Shown in pieces: positions 35,072 to 46,126 of a DNA stretch of 64,000 nt. The position numbers were made by a program, and so were the translations under genes. Source of the stretch: Bryum argenteum (Eukaryota > Streptophyta > Bryopsida > Bryales > Bryaceae); NCBI GenBank assembly GCA_037043015.1, contig CM073325.1, positions 15,169,001 to 15,233,000 on the forward strand. Direction: 5' to 3'. Below the pieces are notes generated by a model. The model saw only the letters and a list, made by a program, of their open reading frames with translations. It searched no databases and was not told where the DNA came from. The number at the start of each line of letters is the position of its first letter. Position 1 is the stretch's first letter.

Positions 35072-35729
35072 CATTATCGCCGCTGCGGCTCCGGCTAGGC
35101 GGCACCGTGCAAGACGAAATCGTGTACAACGTCGGGTTCAGCAATCCGGCGACACAATGCCTTCCAATTGAGAAAGACGATGTGAACATGACGGGATACC
35201 GCGGTGGGTGCTTGACTATGGAGCGCTGGACGGCTATGAACGACCTCTTCGCCAGAACAGGGTCAGTTGCCACTCTATCCATTGCTCACCATACATTAGG
35301 GTTCTCCACTTCCCTTATCGATCCATGATTGTGCCAGAGATTGGGTCGTGTTCGGACTATATGCGCTTTACAACTGCCTGAAGCTGGCCTCGGGAGGATG
35401 GGAACCCTGGGATTCTTCAAATGCACGAGACTTAATAAGATACAACGCTCAGCACGACATCAAAGTGGAGGGATGGGAACTCGGTATGTACAGTCCATTG
35501 CCTACTATTTAGAATCTGGAGAAGCACTATACGAGTTTAGAGAGTTTGTGTTTGTGCAGGGAATGAGCTGACGACGAACCATGTGGTGACGACCTTACCT
35601 GCGGATCAGTACGGGAAGGACACAAAATGAGAGCTTACAACCTCCAAGACGCTGGCTCTGACACCGTTGAAGCAAACCCTCCAACTCGGACTCCCTGTTG
35701 ACTCTCGAGAATATGGCATCAGTGCCCAG
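35072..35729 (+). pseudogene. GH79 heparanase-like gene fragment with introns retained
   Basis: Three exon-like blocks with proper splice borders: 35072-35261 (ALSPLRLRLGGTVQDEIVYN ... CLTMERWTAMNDLFARTG), 35338-35483 (DWVVFGLYALYNCLKLASGG, DSSNARDLIRYNAQHDI, WELG) and 35560-35729 (NELTTNHVV, LPADQYGKD). They join in phase and match the middle of plant GH79 endo-beta-glucuronidase/heparanase-like proteins, including the GNE acid/base glutamate. In the third block an in-frame TGA (35628-35630) follows KDTK. The N-terminal signal region and the C-terminal half are missing. Introns show the fragment was copied as DNA, as in Helitron or transposon gene capture, not as mRNA. The parent gene is not in this window. 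Confidence 0.7.
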
Positions 35730-35807
35730 GTAAACGCACAATTCCATGTTAGAAACGAACTCCATGGTGAACCATCATACTACTAAAATCACAACACCCA
35801 GCTGGAC

Positions 35808-35950
35808 GTATACTTTACCTTTTACTTTACCTTTTACTTTATCTTTTACTTTAACTTTTATTTTACTTTAACTTTATTTTTACTTTATTTTTACTTTACT
35901 TTTACTATTACTGTTACCTTTTATATTTTATTTTACTTTTTACTTCTATA
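35808..35950 (+). repeat. minisatellite of ttttactttac-type units
   Basis: Short units of 'tttactttacctt' and 'ttttactttaactt' repeat with drift over about 140 bp directly after the GH79 fragment. A second simple stretch (36110-36300) repeats 'gaagttg', 'ttgcaagtt' motifs. Confidence 0.7.
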
Positions 35951-36305
35951 CATGTTTACTTCTTAACTGTACTTTTACTTCTCCACAGTGTTTTTGAACG
36001 TTGAGTTTGTGGGTTTGTGAAAATGCACTTGTATGTTGCAATTTGAACTTACACACAACACATTGCAAACTTTTTTGACACATTTGAGTTCAACACTTGA
36101 AGATTTATGACAAATTGTGAAGTTGTGAAGTTGTGAGGTTGTGATCTTGGAAGTTGGAATTTACAAACTTGGAGTTGCAAAATTGCAAGTTCAAGTTGTG
36201 GAGATTGAAATTGCAAGTTTTCAAGTTGAAATTGCGAGTTTAGAGGTGAGATTGCAAGTTTTGAAGTTGAAATTTCACAAATTGAAGTTCACCAGGTGCA
36301 CGAGA

Positions 36306-36486
36306 TAAAGACTGGGCGCGATTCTGCGTTTCACGAACTCCGCCCGCGAAACGAATCGCGCGCGATCGCGTGGTTTCTGCGTGAGTTGCGCGATTCGCGC
36401 AGAATCAGCGCGACTACTTGTGCGATTCTTGTGCTTCGTTCGTTCAGCGAGGCGCGATTACGTGAAACGCAGAATTGTGCCGATTG
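36306..36486. repeat. GC-rich foldback segment
   Basis: A CG-dense island in AT-rich DNA. attctgcgtttcacg (36321-36335) is exactly complementary to cgtgaaacgcagaat (36461-36475), and further imperfect pairing (cgcg-rich, gaaacgaatcg / cgttcgttcagcg) continues inside. It lies between the GH79 fragment and the Helitron coding region and could be a small foldback element or a relic of Helitron 5' structure. Confidence 0.5.
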
Positions 36487-36913
36487 ATGTTCCTTTTCTT
36501 CTTCTTTTTTTAAATTTTAAAACCTAAATTTATTATTCTTTTGGAATGATGATTGGTGAAGCACAGTGCATTGGAGGTAAACTTCTTGGAGTGGAGCAAG
36601 TGGTGGTAAACTTCTTGGAGTGGAATCTCTTGGAGCACAAGTCTAAAAGGTATTATCATTGACTTTACTCTTGTGATTTTAAAAAGATTGAATTTAGGAT
36701 TTATAGTAGGATTTTTTTCCTACACTAAATTCTACTTTATAATAATTTTTGAAATCTTTGTTGGATTTATAGGGTTTAGAATAGGATCTTTGTTATCCTA
36801 TAATAAATATTTTTGATAACCTTCGTTGAAATTTTGTAAACTTTATATGATTTATGATAGGATCTTCATCATCCTATCATAAATCCTACTTTTTTTTAGT
36901 GTCTTTTTAGACA

Positions 36914-39900
36914 ATGGCACGTGCTTTGTCTACCATTGATAATTTTCTAGATGTCAATGTTGATAGTGTTGGATCAATGTGCATCCAATGTCCAAAATGT
37001 TTGGCATTTCGTTTTAAAAAAGAAAAAAATACCATTTGTTGTTACAATGACAAAATTGCCAATGAACATGTTAATCACCCAATCGTCCATCCAATGCTCA
37101 ATGAGCTTTATATGGGCACTACACCTAAATCTCGAGAGTTTATTAAATATATTCGAAAGTATAATCAAGCTTTTGCATTTACGAGTATGAGAAGTAAGTT
37201 TCAATCTAGCCAAGTTGAAGGTAGAGGGGTATATACTTTTCGTGTAAACGGAGAATTATGCCACCACATTGGAAATTTACAACCCGATTTAGACCAAGGT
37301 GCTAAATTTGCACAAATTTATATTTCTTGGATGATGGTTTACAAACGAATCGTCGTATGGAGATTTTTGATGATCTTCATCGTGATACTCTTAATAACAT
37401 TCAAGAAGTTTTAGAATCCGTAAATGCATTAGTTCGAGGTTTTAAGTCTTCGCGTGATGTTCTTCAAAGGGGATCAAACATGGGACTTCGTATCTCCGGT
37501 GAAGTTCTTTCTGGAGAACATCCCCGTCGATATAATCGCCAAGTAGTTCCGTTTGTTGCTATTGTTCTTGACGAACAAAGACATGAATTTAGGTAGAGAT
37601 ATTATTCTTCACCAACATGGTGAAAATTTACTACGAATAAAAGAAATTCACCCAACGTACGATGCTTTATCCTTTCCTTTGTTATTTCCAGAGGGACAAT
37701 GTGGATGGTCACCAACTTTTAAAGCAAATACTGGAGTGACTTTAAAGTCATATGTCCAATATTTGCTTCAAAAGCGACCGGAATCTAATGTACTACATAG
37801 GGCGGTAGATTATTCCAAAGAATATGTGGTAGATCAATATTTACGTGTAGAACATGAAAATTTGTTATTCATTAGACAACATCAAAATGAACTTCGTGCA
37901 GAATGCTATCAGGGGATTGTAGATGCTTTGCAGGAGGACAATAGAGCACGCATTGGGCGTCGCATTGTCTTACCCGCAACATTTATTGGCTCCCCTCGAT
38001 ACATGCAAAAACTTTTTCATGATAGTATGGTTTTGGTTAGAGTTTTAGGAAAACCCGATTTGTTTGTGACAATGACGTGTAATCCGACCTGGCCTGAGAT
38101 TCTTAATGAGCTTGAACCAGGTCAAAGTCCTCCAGATCGTCCAAATGTTGTTGTACGTGTTTTTGAACTTAAATTAAAAACTTTGATGGATGAGGTTACC
38201 AAGAAGAATGTCATGGGAGAGACAATTGCTTTTTGTTACACTATTGAGTTTCAAAAACGTGGTCTTCCTCATGCACACATTCTTCTTTGGTTAAAAGACA
38301 AGGTCAATGACTGTCACCTTATAGATAGAATAGTATGTGCAGAGATTCCCGATTTAGATAGACAACCTCAATTGTATGCCGCAGTTGCCAAACATATGAT
38401 GCATGGACCTTGTGGTTTGGACAATCCCAATTGTCCATGCATGGAAAACAATAGTAGATGTACAAAAAACTATCCTATGCAAGTTCGAGATACTACTGAG
38501 GTAGATGGTGATGGTCATGTTTTATACCGTCGTCGAAACCAAGGTCGATATGTCGAGAAACGTGTACATGGACAAATTGTTCGCTTAGACAATCGATGGG
38601 TTGTACCATACAATCCATATTTGATAGGTCGATTTAATTGTCACATTAATGTGGAAATTTGTAGTTCGGTAAAAACAATCAAATACCTCCACAAGTATAT
38701 TTTTAAAGGTCCAGATCGTGGTGTTGTAGAAACAGATGAAGTTGTAGATGAGATTAAAGATTTCTTGGAAGGTCGTTATGTGGCTGCCCAAGAAGCATGT
38801 TGGAGACTTTTTGGTTTTGAAACTAACAATAAGAGTCATAGTATTTGTCGTTTACCCGTTCACCTTCCTGGTCAACAATATGTTACTTTTGAGGAGGCAA
38901 CATCTTTGCAAACGGTGATTGATCAAAATGCTGAGACTAAACTCACTAAGTTTTTTGAGCTCAATCGCCACATTCGTGCCTTGATTGCTTTTGGCAATCA
39001 AGGCAATCATATGCTTCTTCGTTACATGGATCTTCCACTCCATAACAAGTGGGATGTGAAGAAAAACATGTGGGAAAGAAGACTACGTAATATTAAAGTT
39101 TTTGGTAGGATAAATATGGTTCCCATGGGTACCGAAGTATTTTACTTACGTTTGTTGTTGACTCATGTTGAGGCACCAACTTCATTTGATGACCTACTTT
39201 GTTTTAATGGTATTGTGCATTTAACGTACAAAGCCGCTTGTATTGCAAGAGGACTTTTACATGATGATATTGAGTGGGAAAATTGTCTACAAGAGGCAAC
39301 TCTCATTGCGTTGCCTAAGCAAATTCGGCGGTTGTTTGCAACACTTCTTGTGTTTGGACAACCACTAGATCATCTTAGTTTATTAAGGAGTCATCTTGAT
39401 GCTATGTCTGATGATTGGCGCAATGATCAAAATCGCTATTGCAAAGCGATTTTGTCCATTGAAGAATATTTGTCATCATCAGATAAACATCTTACAGATT
39501 TTTTTAATATCGAAGAATTGAATGAGTTTGGTTATCCAAACATTGTTGATGTTGGTAGTGATACCAATGACAATATTAGGATGCAGGTAGACTCAACGAA
39601 GAACAACACATTGTTTTTAATGCAGTGACCTCTGCTGTTTTAAATTCTGATTCTTCAAATAGGCTTTTCTTTTTAGATGGTCCTGGTGGTACAGGTAAGA
39701 CTTTTTTGTATAACACCATATTAGGTTATCTTCGTGGTCGTAATGTCAAGTGTATGGCAATGGCAACAAGTGGAATTGTCGCATGCCTTTTGAATGAAGG
39801 GCGAACGGCACATTCATCTCTTGCTATTCCTTTACAGTTGCACGATGCATCAATTTGCAACATTAGTGCCCAATCTACATTAGGTCAAAGCTTACGTGAA

Positions 39901-40934
39901 GTACAATTGATTGTACTTGATGAAGCTTGTGCTTGACATCGTTTATGTATGAAGCTATAGATAGATCTTTGCGAGATATACGCGGTATAGACAAATCAAA
40001 TGGTGGTGTTGTAGTTTTATATGGTGGTGATTTTCGCCAAACTTTGCTGTCGTAGTTGTGTGCGTGGAGGTCGCAAGCAAACTGTTGAGGCTTGCTTGCG
40101 ACATTCATATTTATTTCCACCGATGCAACATTTTCATCGACCACTAACATGCGTTTGCAAAGTCAACCGGACTTTCAACGATTTTTGCTAGATATTGGTG
40201 AAGGCAAAACCGGTCCAAAGGTAGATTCTTGCCCGAATTAGTTGCTCCTGGAAATTCTTTAGATGGTCTCATTGATGCTATTTTTGATGATCCGGTTGAT
40301 TTTTCCGAACGTGTCATTTTGGTACATTCGAAATGATGATGCTCAAGAAATCAACCGAAAAATTACCGATCGTTTACCCGGTGATGTGCATCAATGTTTT
40401 AGTGCTGACTTTGTTCACGAGAATGATGAACATGCTCATCATTATCCCGTAGAGTTTTTGAATTCTTTACAATTGAGCGGTTTGCCTCCTCACCAATTAG
40501 ATCTTAAATGTGGTCAATATTTGATGTTGCTAAGGAACTTGAATCCGGCAAAAGGTTTGTGCAATGGTAGTCGTTTGCGTCTTTTGCAAGTGTCTTCCAG
40601 TGTGTTGTTGTGCAAAATTGTAGAAGGACGCTATCGTAGCCAAGAGGTGTTGATTCCTAGAATCACCCATCATTGCAATGATAGCCGCTTGCCATTCACA
40701 CTTTGCCAGAAACAATTTCCTGTTACGGGTGCTTTTGCCATGACAATTAACAAATCGCAGGGCCAATCATATGATCGAGTCGGCATTTATCTTCGTAATG
40801 AAGTATTTAGCCATGGTCAATTATATGTGGCATTGTCTCGTGATAGACATCCTGCAAACATTAATGTTGCCAATAACAACAATGAAGCCGTGAGAACGGT
40901 GAAAAATGTTGTTTATCATGAGGTTTTTACATGA
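36914..40934 (+). pseudogene. Helitron RepHel (rolling-circle replicase/helicase), frameshifted
   Basis: One ancestral frame is now split: 36914 to about 37330, about 37327-37590, about 37575-39585, about 39590-39930, about 39930-40055, then about 40060-40934 in shifted frames. N-terminal zinc-finger-like part: CIQCPKCLAFRFKKEKN. Rep part: LFVTMTCNPTWPEI, then the HUH motif in RGLPHAHILLWL (His codons near 38270 and 38276) and the two-tyrosine motif KYLHKYIFKG (near 38681). PIF1-type helicase part: Walker A GPGGTGKT (near 39680), Walker B IVLDEA, GGDFRQ, and the C-terminal TINKSQGQSYDRVGIYLRNE ... LYVALSRDR. At least four frameshifts and a stop after GGDFRQTLLS make this copy inactive. Such proteins drive Helitron movement in plants. 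Confidence 0.9.
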
Positions 40935-41916
40935 CATTGTCATGTATAATATATTATTAATTCCTCTTAATTTTTACACCTGAAACAAGTGGATGGAAAA
41001 GTTAAGAGTTTGTTTCAAACTCTGCATGTTTAGGGTTCATGCACGCTTCGGCGACGTCCCCTTCCATCCAATTGTATTCTTTTGGTGTTTATCATTATCA
41101 TGTTATTGTTTCAAATTGTTTCAAATGAGACATCTTACAAGTTGTGTAAATGAAGATTGCTATACATAACCGGTCAAGAACCACAATTGACATGTAACAC
41201 ACAAAAAACATGCATAAAAACAAATGTGATGAACATATTCTCAAGCCTTCAAAGTTTAGACTCTAAATTCTTCTTTTTGAAGACGCTATAAAATGTCGAT
41301 TTTTGAAAAAAATTGTCACAATCTTTTTTCTATTCTTCAAGATGAAAATGCACCTAATAAATTCAAATCCGAAGTCAGAATTCAAAAAAAATATGTATTT
41401 TGGGAGATAATAACTCACTGTTAAATTAATTCTGCTCAAAATACAGTTTCATCCACACTGGATGAAAATATGTGCGATAGATGAAAAATCGCGAAGGGAT
41501 GACAAATCTCACAGTGGATGAAAATCGCGCATTGAATGGAAAAAATGTTGGGATGCAATGGATGAAAAATAGGTTATGGATGAAAGTTGTTGCAACCTCG
41601 CTCCCCACTTCAATTCTTTTACCACTCACATTTTGCTCAAAAATGATCGAAATGAAGCGCCGTTTGTTGCATCATACTTGAAAATGTTAAGATTTTGTTT
41701 GAGGAATGTCTGCTTTGGTCATATTGCATTCTTTTGGTGTTCAATTATATTGTCTCCCATGAAGCAATGTATCATTCAATTGAAAAAGGTTATACTTTTG
41801 ATTTTACAATTCAATGAATGTATATTTTCCAATGCAAACATTCTTTTGTTACCTTCTTTATTTTTTTACTTTCCTTTTGTGTAATATAAAAACCACATTA
41901 AAATGGTTGGACTAAT

Positions 41917-41944
41917 GCGTTGCAACGCAAGCGCCAACCGCTAG
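41917..41944 (+). mobile_element. Helitron 3' terminus (palindrome plus CTAG)
   Basis: A perfect 12-bp palindrome gcgttgcaacgc (41917-41928) is followed by 12 bases and CTAG (41941-41944), then a host T: the canonical Helitron 3' end, about 1 kb after the RepHel remnant on the same strand. The matching 5' TC end was not found with confidence; it may lie before 36.9 kb or before the GH79 fragment. Confidence 0.75.
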
Positions 41945-42016
41945 TAGCTCTTGAAAGATACATAACCTCTTTGATTGATTAAGAGGGAATGTTGTGTTTC
42001 CCCATCAGATTGAGTG

Positions 42017-42118
42017 CTCTAAATGCAAAGATTGCCATACATGAATGCCGCTCTAAACGCAAAGATTGTCATACATGAATGCCGCTCTAAACGCAAAGAT
42101 TGTCATACATGAATGCCG
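42017..42118 (+). repeat. three-unit 34-bp tandem repeat
   Basis: Units 42017-42050, 42051-42084 and 42085-42118 (ctctaaa(t/c)gcaaagattg...). Units 2 and 3 are identical; unit 1 differs at two positions. A looser repeat of about 40 bp ('actgctgccgaggt') follows at 42150-42240. Confidence 0.85.
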
Positions 42119-42504
42119 CCTCTTGACTTGGGTTGTAAATCTCAAGGATGCTACACTGCTGCCGAGGTGTCGAGGACCTCCGATGCTTCACTGTTGCCGA
42201 GGTATAAAGGACCTTCAAAGATGTTTCACTGCTATCGATGTCTCGAAAGAAGAGAGATGAAAAATTGATGGAGTCAAAAATCTTCACCATGCTGGGATCT
42301 GCCAAGCTTGTATAGGGTAAGTCGAACTTGTTTGATTTGTGTATTGTATGTCGAACTTGCTTGCTTCATACACAAGTTCAAAAAACTTGACTCTCTTCAT
42401 AATGTGACTTGCAGGTGAGATCGAGAGAACCTGCAGAGTTGTTAAATCTGCACATACATATGTAAATCCAAATTCATATAAGTGCATACAGAAGAAGAAG
42501 AAGA

Positions 42505-42625
42505 AGAAGAAGAACACCAGACCCGTAAGGGTTGGCGTGAATAAAGTGTCCGTTCGACCTACCCTTGATGATATGCCCACAGGACCTAACAACAGTGGTA
42601 TAGGACTACTAACCCCTCTCAGGAT
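42505..42625 (-). mobile_element. SINE 3'-tail fragment
   Basis: On the minus strand: 'ggggttagtagtcctatacc', 'gtgggcatatcatcaagggt', 'cgaacggacactttattcac', 'gccaacccttacgggtctgg', ending in (ttc)n. Same tail family as 21130-21290 and 58677-58790. It lies just beyond the 3' end of the DDE transposase. Confidence 0.65.
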
Positions 42626-42718
42626 GGAAAGTGCATACAACTTGAATTTGAATGCAACATAACCTTTCATCATTTTTTGGTAGCTACAAGTCAATCTTCT
42701 CAAAGTCAAGTAAATAAC

Positions 42719-44503
42719 TTACATGGTATTTTGTTGATCTTTCTTTCTTGCTAGATCTCGTATGGTTCTCATTCGATTTGAGCTGATGGTTTTGGAGAGT
42801 TCTACAGCTCTACTCAAAGTATTCTCCATGACAGCGTCAAGAGACACTTCCACATCAATCTCCTCATTGCATTCCGTCTCTACTGCTTGCACTCCTTCTT
42901 TTTTGTTGCTAAACAATGGCTTAACCATATTTTCCATCATAGCTTGTTTTTGAAAGTTGTTGTCAAATGCCCTTGGTAGTCCAGCTTGCTCCCATCCTTT
43001 AGTGATCATGACGTTTTTGGTAAAAACATGAATCCATGCCTTGAAGAGCCAATGACAAATATGAGGCTTGAGCGTGGACATTTTGAAATCAATGTGTACA
43101 TCCGTCCCGCCATTCAGTTGCTTTGTGATTGTATCCATAGTGAAATGATTGAACTCTTGACGAAATGCATGTTTGAAGGGTCTTTGAATTACAACATCTG
43201 CGGGTTGAAAGACACTAGTACAGTTCGCAGGAAGGTAGAGAACATGAATTTCGGGGTGATGACTCTTCATCCACTCCCGAAATCTTTGCTGATGTGCACA
43301 CTCCAACAATCTATAAGCCAAATCATATTCTGATCAGCTGGAAGTGCCTTGAGCTCAATTTGTCCAAGTAAGTAGGGTTTTAGAATCTTCACCACAAATT
43401 CTTTGCAAGTGTCCAATGTAGACCAATGGTTGTAGCTGTAGGAAATATTCCACCCTGATAATTTGCACTCTTCTCTCCCTCCTTCAAACTTAGGCAAAGA
43501 TTTTGTAGTAGTACCTTGGAAAATGACTTGAAATGGCAAACAACGCCCATCCGCAGCAAAAGAGACTGTGACGGTAACCTGACGCTTATCCTCTGCTCCA
43601 TGTACTTTCACATGTTTTGCTCCTCTTGTCTCCCAAGTCCTTGATCCTCCTGTAGGAACTAAATGAATCCATGTTTGATCAGTGTTCACAACTAATTCCT
43701 TAGGAATGTTGTGAACTTTGACCAAATATGCACAACGTTGTGCCATTGCTTTGCCTTGCTCCTCAAAGTCTTTCGGTAACTTTCCTACTGCGGTTGTTGA
43801 TGCTCGATAACTCCAATTTAACTCAGATTTGATAAATTCTTGGTCCATTCATAAGAGACACGGAAAGCTGTAGAATGTGTACCTTTAAGAATTTGGGGAG
43901 TCTTGTCGAGGATGATTGCTTTGATTAGTGGCTGGATGCAAACTGCATAAAGTGGTTCCCTCATCTTCTTCAAGAGTGAGCAGATTTCTTCTTTCAAGGC
44001 AGGGTAAGACTCTAACACTGGACAACGCTGAGCGGATTTGGCAAAATAGGTGCCAAATTCCACACATCTTTGTATCTATCTTTCAATTCTCCGTTTGAAT
44101 GGAACCAATCTCTCATAGAATTCTTGGATAGAGCATCATACACACAAGAGAGATCTCCTGGTTTCCTGTAAGCTGACCTCAAAAAACCCAAAGCTCTAGC
44201 AATGCATATATGTTGTGTCATCGCTTTGAAAATTGGTGGCCAAAGTACCGGTGTGAACCAATTAGTGTAGGGACCTCTAACCTTTCCTGATCGCTTCATC
44301 TTCTCAAGTTTTGGCTTCAACAACACCATCTCCGTCTTCTTTGGTCTGCCCACTGGTCGTTTCAAAATCTCCTTGCGTGGCCTTGAGCGCTCCTCCTCTA
44401 ACCTTTGATCGAAATTTGTAAACTCCTTCTCAAACTCCACTACCCTCTCCTCTTTCGTAATGGGAACAAAAACAAAATCGACCCTTTGTTGCTTGAGAGC
44501 CAT
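42719..44503 (-). pseudogene. DDE_1 (pogo-like) transposase, broken by frameshifts
   Basis: ATG at 44503 on the minus strand; the reading frame shifts near 44040, 43830 and 43300. The N-terminal part is basic with an AT-hook-like RPVGRPKK and RGPYTNWFTPVLWPPIF. The catalytic domain shows ELVVNTDQTWIHL (first Asp, near 43677), then VSFAADGRCLPFQVIFQGTT, LIDCWSVH (second Asp) and YLPANCTSVFQPADVV (third Asp), the DDE_1 arrangement of pogo/Tigger relatives. The C-terminal part is charged. Pogo transposases cut at TA, which agrees with the TA duplication at the element ends. As it stands no active protein can be made; the ends could still be mobilised in trans by an intact copy. Confidence 0.85.
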
Positions 44504-44825
44504 CGATACTCTCTCTTATACACTTACACACTACAAAAACAAAATACATACAATCGTGCAAACGGAAAAGATAGACAGTTCACAAGTGAACTCAAAATAC
44601 TTAGGTTAAGCAAGATTAGGGCAAAAAATTAGGTTTCGGCAAGTTAAATGACCATAAGTGGATGAAAATGGCAATTTTAGTGTGCAAAAGTTATCATCCC
44701 AGTATAATCACCCTACACTTAGACCGAATTTTTTTTCTCTAAAAATATAGAGACGAATTTTAAAAAATTCGATTTGCGAGAAACGAATCTTATTTTTTCA
44801 AAAAAAATAATTATTCGTTTGGCAG

Positions 44826-44851
44826 AGAACGAACCAGCTATGGTGTTACGG
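44826..44851 (-). repeat. right terminal inverted repeat of the composite transposon
   Basis: 26 bp, exact complement of 34491-34516; followed by TA. Confidence 0.9.
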
Positions 44852-44870
44852 TATCTTCATACTAAGAGTT

Positions 44871-45004
44871 GAGCTTATTACACCAAAAAAAATCTAAGGA
44901 GAAGTAACAAATTTAATAATCTATTTTGATGTCGTTAGAAGCTCAGTTAAAATAGTCACTCTATATGAGTACGAACGTCACTTTTAGTGCCATTTTCTAC
45001 TAGT
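44871..45004. mobile_element. truncated CACTA MITE (right half)
   Basis: Matches the right half of 17488-17792: 'cttattacaccaaaaaaaat', 'aagtaac', 'gtcgttagaagctcagttaa', and the terminus 'cacttttagtgccattttct' + actagtg. The left half is absent. It begins about 18 bp outside the right end of the composite transposon. Confidence 0.6.
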
Positions 45005-46020
45005 GATAGTCCATGTTAAAAATTGAGTCATGTTACCATTGCTTGTTGCAAAACATCTATGCGAGAGGTTTTTAAGTGAAACTTTGAGATCTACTTTGTT
45101 ATTTGCATAAGTGTTGAATACTTGTTCAAATTGTTTATAGTTATGACTCTTTGGCACGACCTCTCACTTCAATTTATTTGAATTGTGAGACTAGGTAGGA
45201 ATTTTTTTGACAATGGACCAACTATAAGATTGAAATATAAGTTTTCTTGTTATGTACATTGTATAAAAACATCCTTGCTACATAATGTAAGTGCAACGTA
45301 AGTTATGTTATATTATACCAATTTGGAAGAAGAAAACATGAAAAATGGTGGTCTTGTGATTATGATCAAGATAAATTGTTAATGTGAATATTTAAAAATA
45401 ATCATGAATAATCTTTTCCAACTTGTCTAGTAGAATCTTCATAAAATCAACATAGTAGGTGCAAAAACATACACTCAAGCAATTAAATCAAACCCAAAAG
45501 AGGCCAAAAAATAATATGAAAGAATGCAAGAAACTCTTCGCCAAGTAGCTATGCTATTTAGGTTCATGAGTGTATTTTTCTCAATTGATTGTTACGTTGA
45601 ATGTTTGGGTCTCCTTACACTACAGACCAAGTTACTCAAAAGTGCTCCCATGTAGGTATTTTTGACGCCCTCGGCCTCTCAACCCTTGATCTGTGTGTGA
45701 AAGCTTAGAGGCAAACCAAGACCGTTTTTGAGGTTCTACACCAATCAAATTGCAAGTAACACTTGACCTGTTGACACTTGGTCTGTTTGCGAAACCCCCT
45801 TAGAGCTTTATTCAATGGTTCCCTTTAACAAGAAATAAAATAAGAATAAAAATAAAAAATAAAACAAGAAAATAGACATCAATTGTAATAATTTTATCTT
45901 ACTTTATCATTTGGCACAACCCAATAATACGAGAAGTATTGAGATTTCCGATTACCTCTGATAAAGGAGAATAATACCACCGTCACCATATTGTTCTCCT
46001 ATATCTCCAAAAGCGCATCA
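45005..46020. other. intergenic, promoter side of MDH copy 1
   Basis: AT-rich, no gene or repeat recognised apart from an A-rich stretch near 45830-45870. Confidence 0.45.
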
Positions 46021-46030
46021 AGAGAGCTCC

Positions 46031-46039
46031 AAACCCTAA
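46031..46039 (+). promoter_or_regulatory. telo-box in the MDH copy 1 leader
   Basis: AAACCCTAA, 88 bp upstream of the ATG. The leader of MDH copy 2 has the near-identical 'aagccctaaacctctcgcaa' at 51895-51914, so the motif is decayed by one base there. Confidence 0.45.
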
Positions 46040-46126
46040 ACCTCTCGCAAGCTTCCCTCATTCCCTTGTGGTCCATTCAATCAGGCTTGCAGCGCTCCCG
46101 CCCCGTCCATCGCCCCGTGTGAAGAA

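Larger units (their letters stand above)
34491..44851 (-). mobile_element. composite pogo/Tc1-mariner-like transposon, 10,361 bp
   Basis: The ends are perfect 26-bp inverted repeats: 34491-34516 begins CCGTAACACCATAGC, and 44826-44851 is its exact complement; pairing stops abruptly after 26 bp. Both ends are flanked by TA (34489-34490, 44852-44853), the target duplication of the Tc1/mariner/pogo superfamily. The element's own transposase (broken) reads inwards from the right end, its ATG 348 bp from the terminus. The rest is extra cargo: a Helitron remnant with Rep/helicase, an intron-bearing GH79 gene fragment, a GC-rich foldback, a SINE tail and tandem repeats. Autonomous pogo elements are usually 2-4 kb, so this one has grown by nested insertion and perhaps capture. 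Confidence 0.85.

Noticed and set aside
42284-42709. 141-codon minus-strand open frame with a poly-Phe run
   Set aside because: Translation of the SINE tail and its (ttc)n run.
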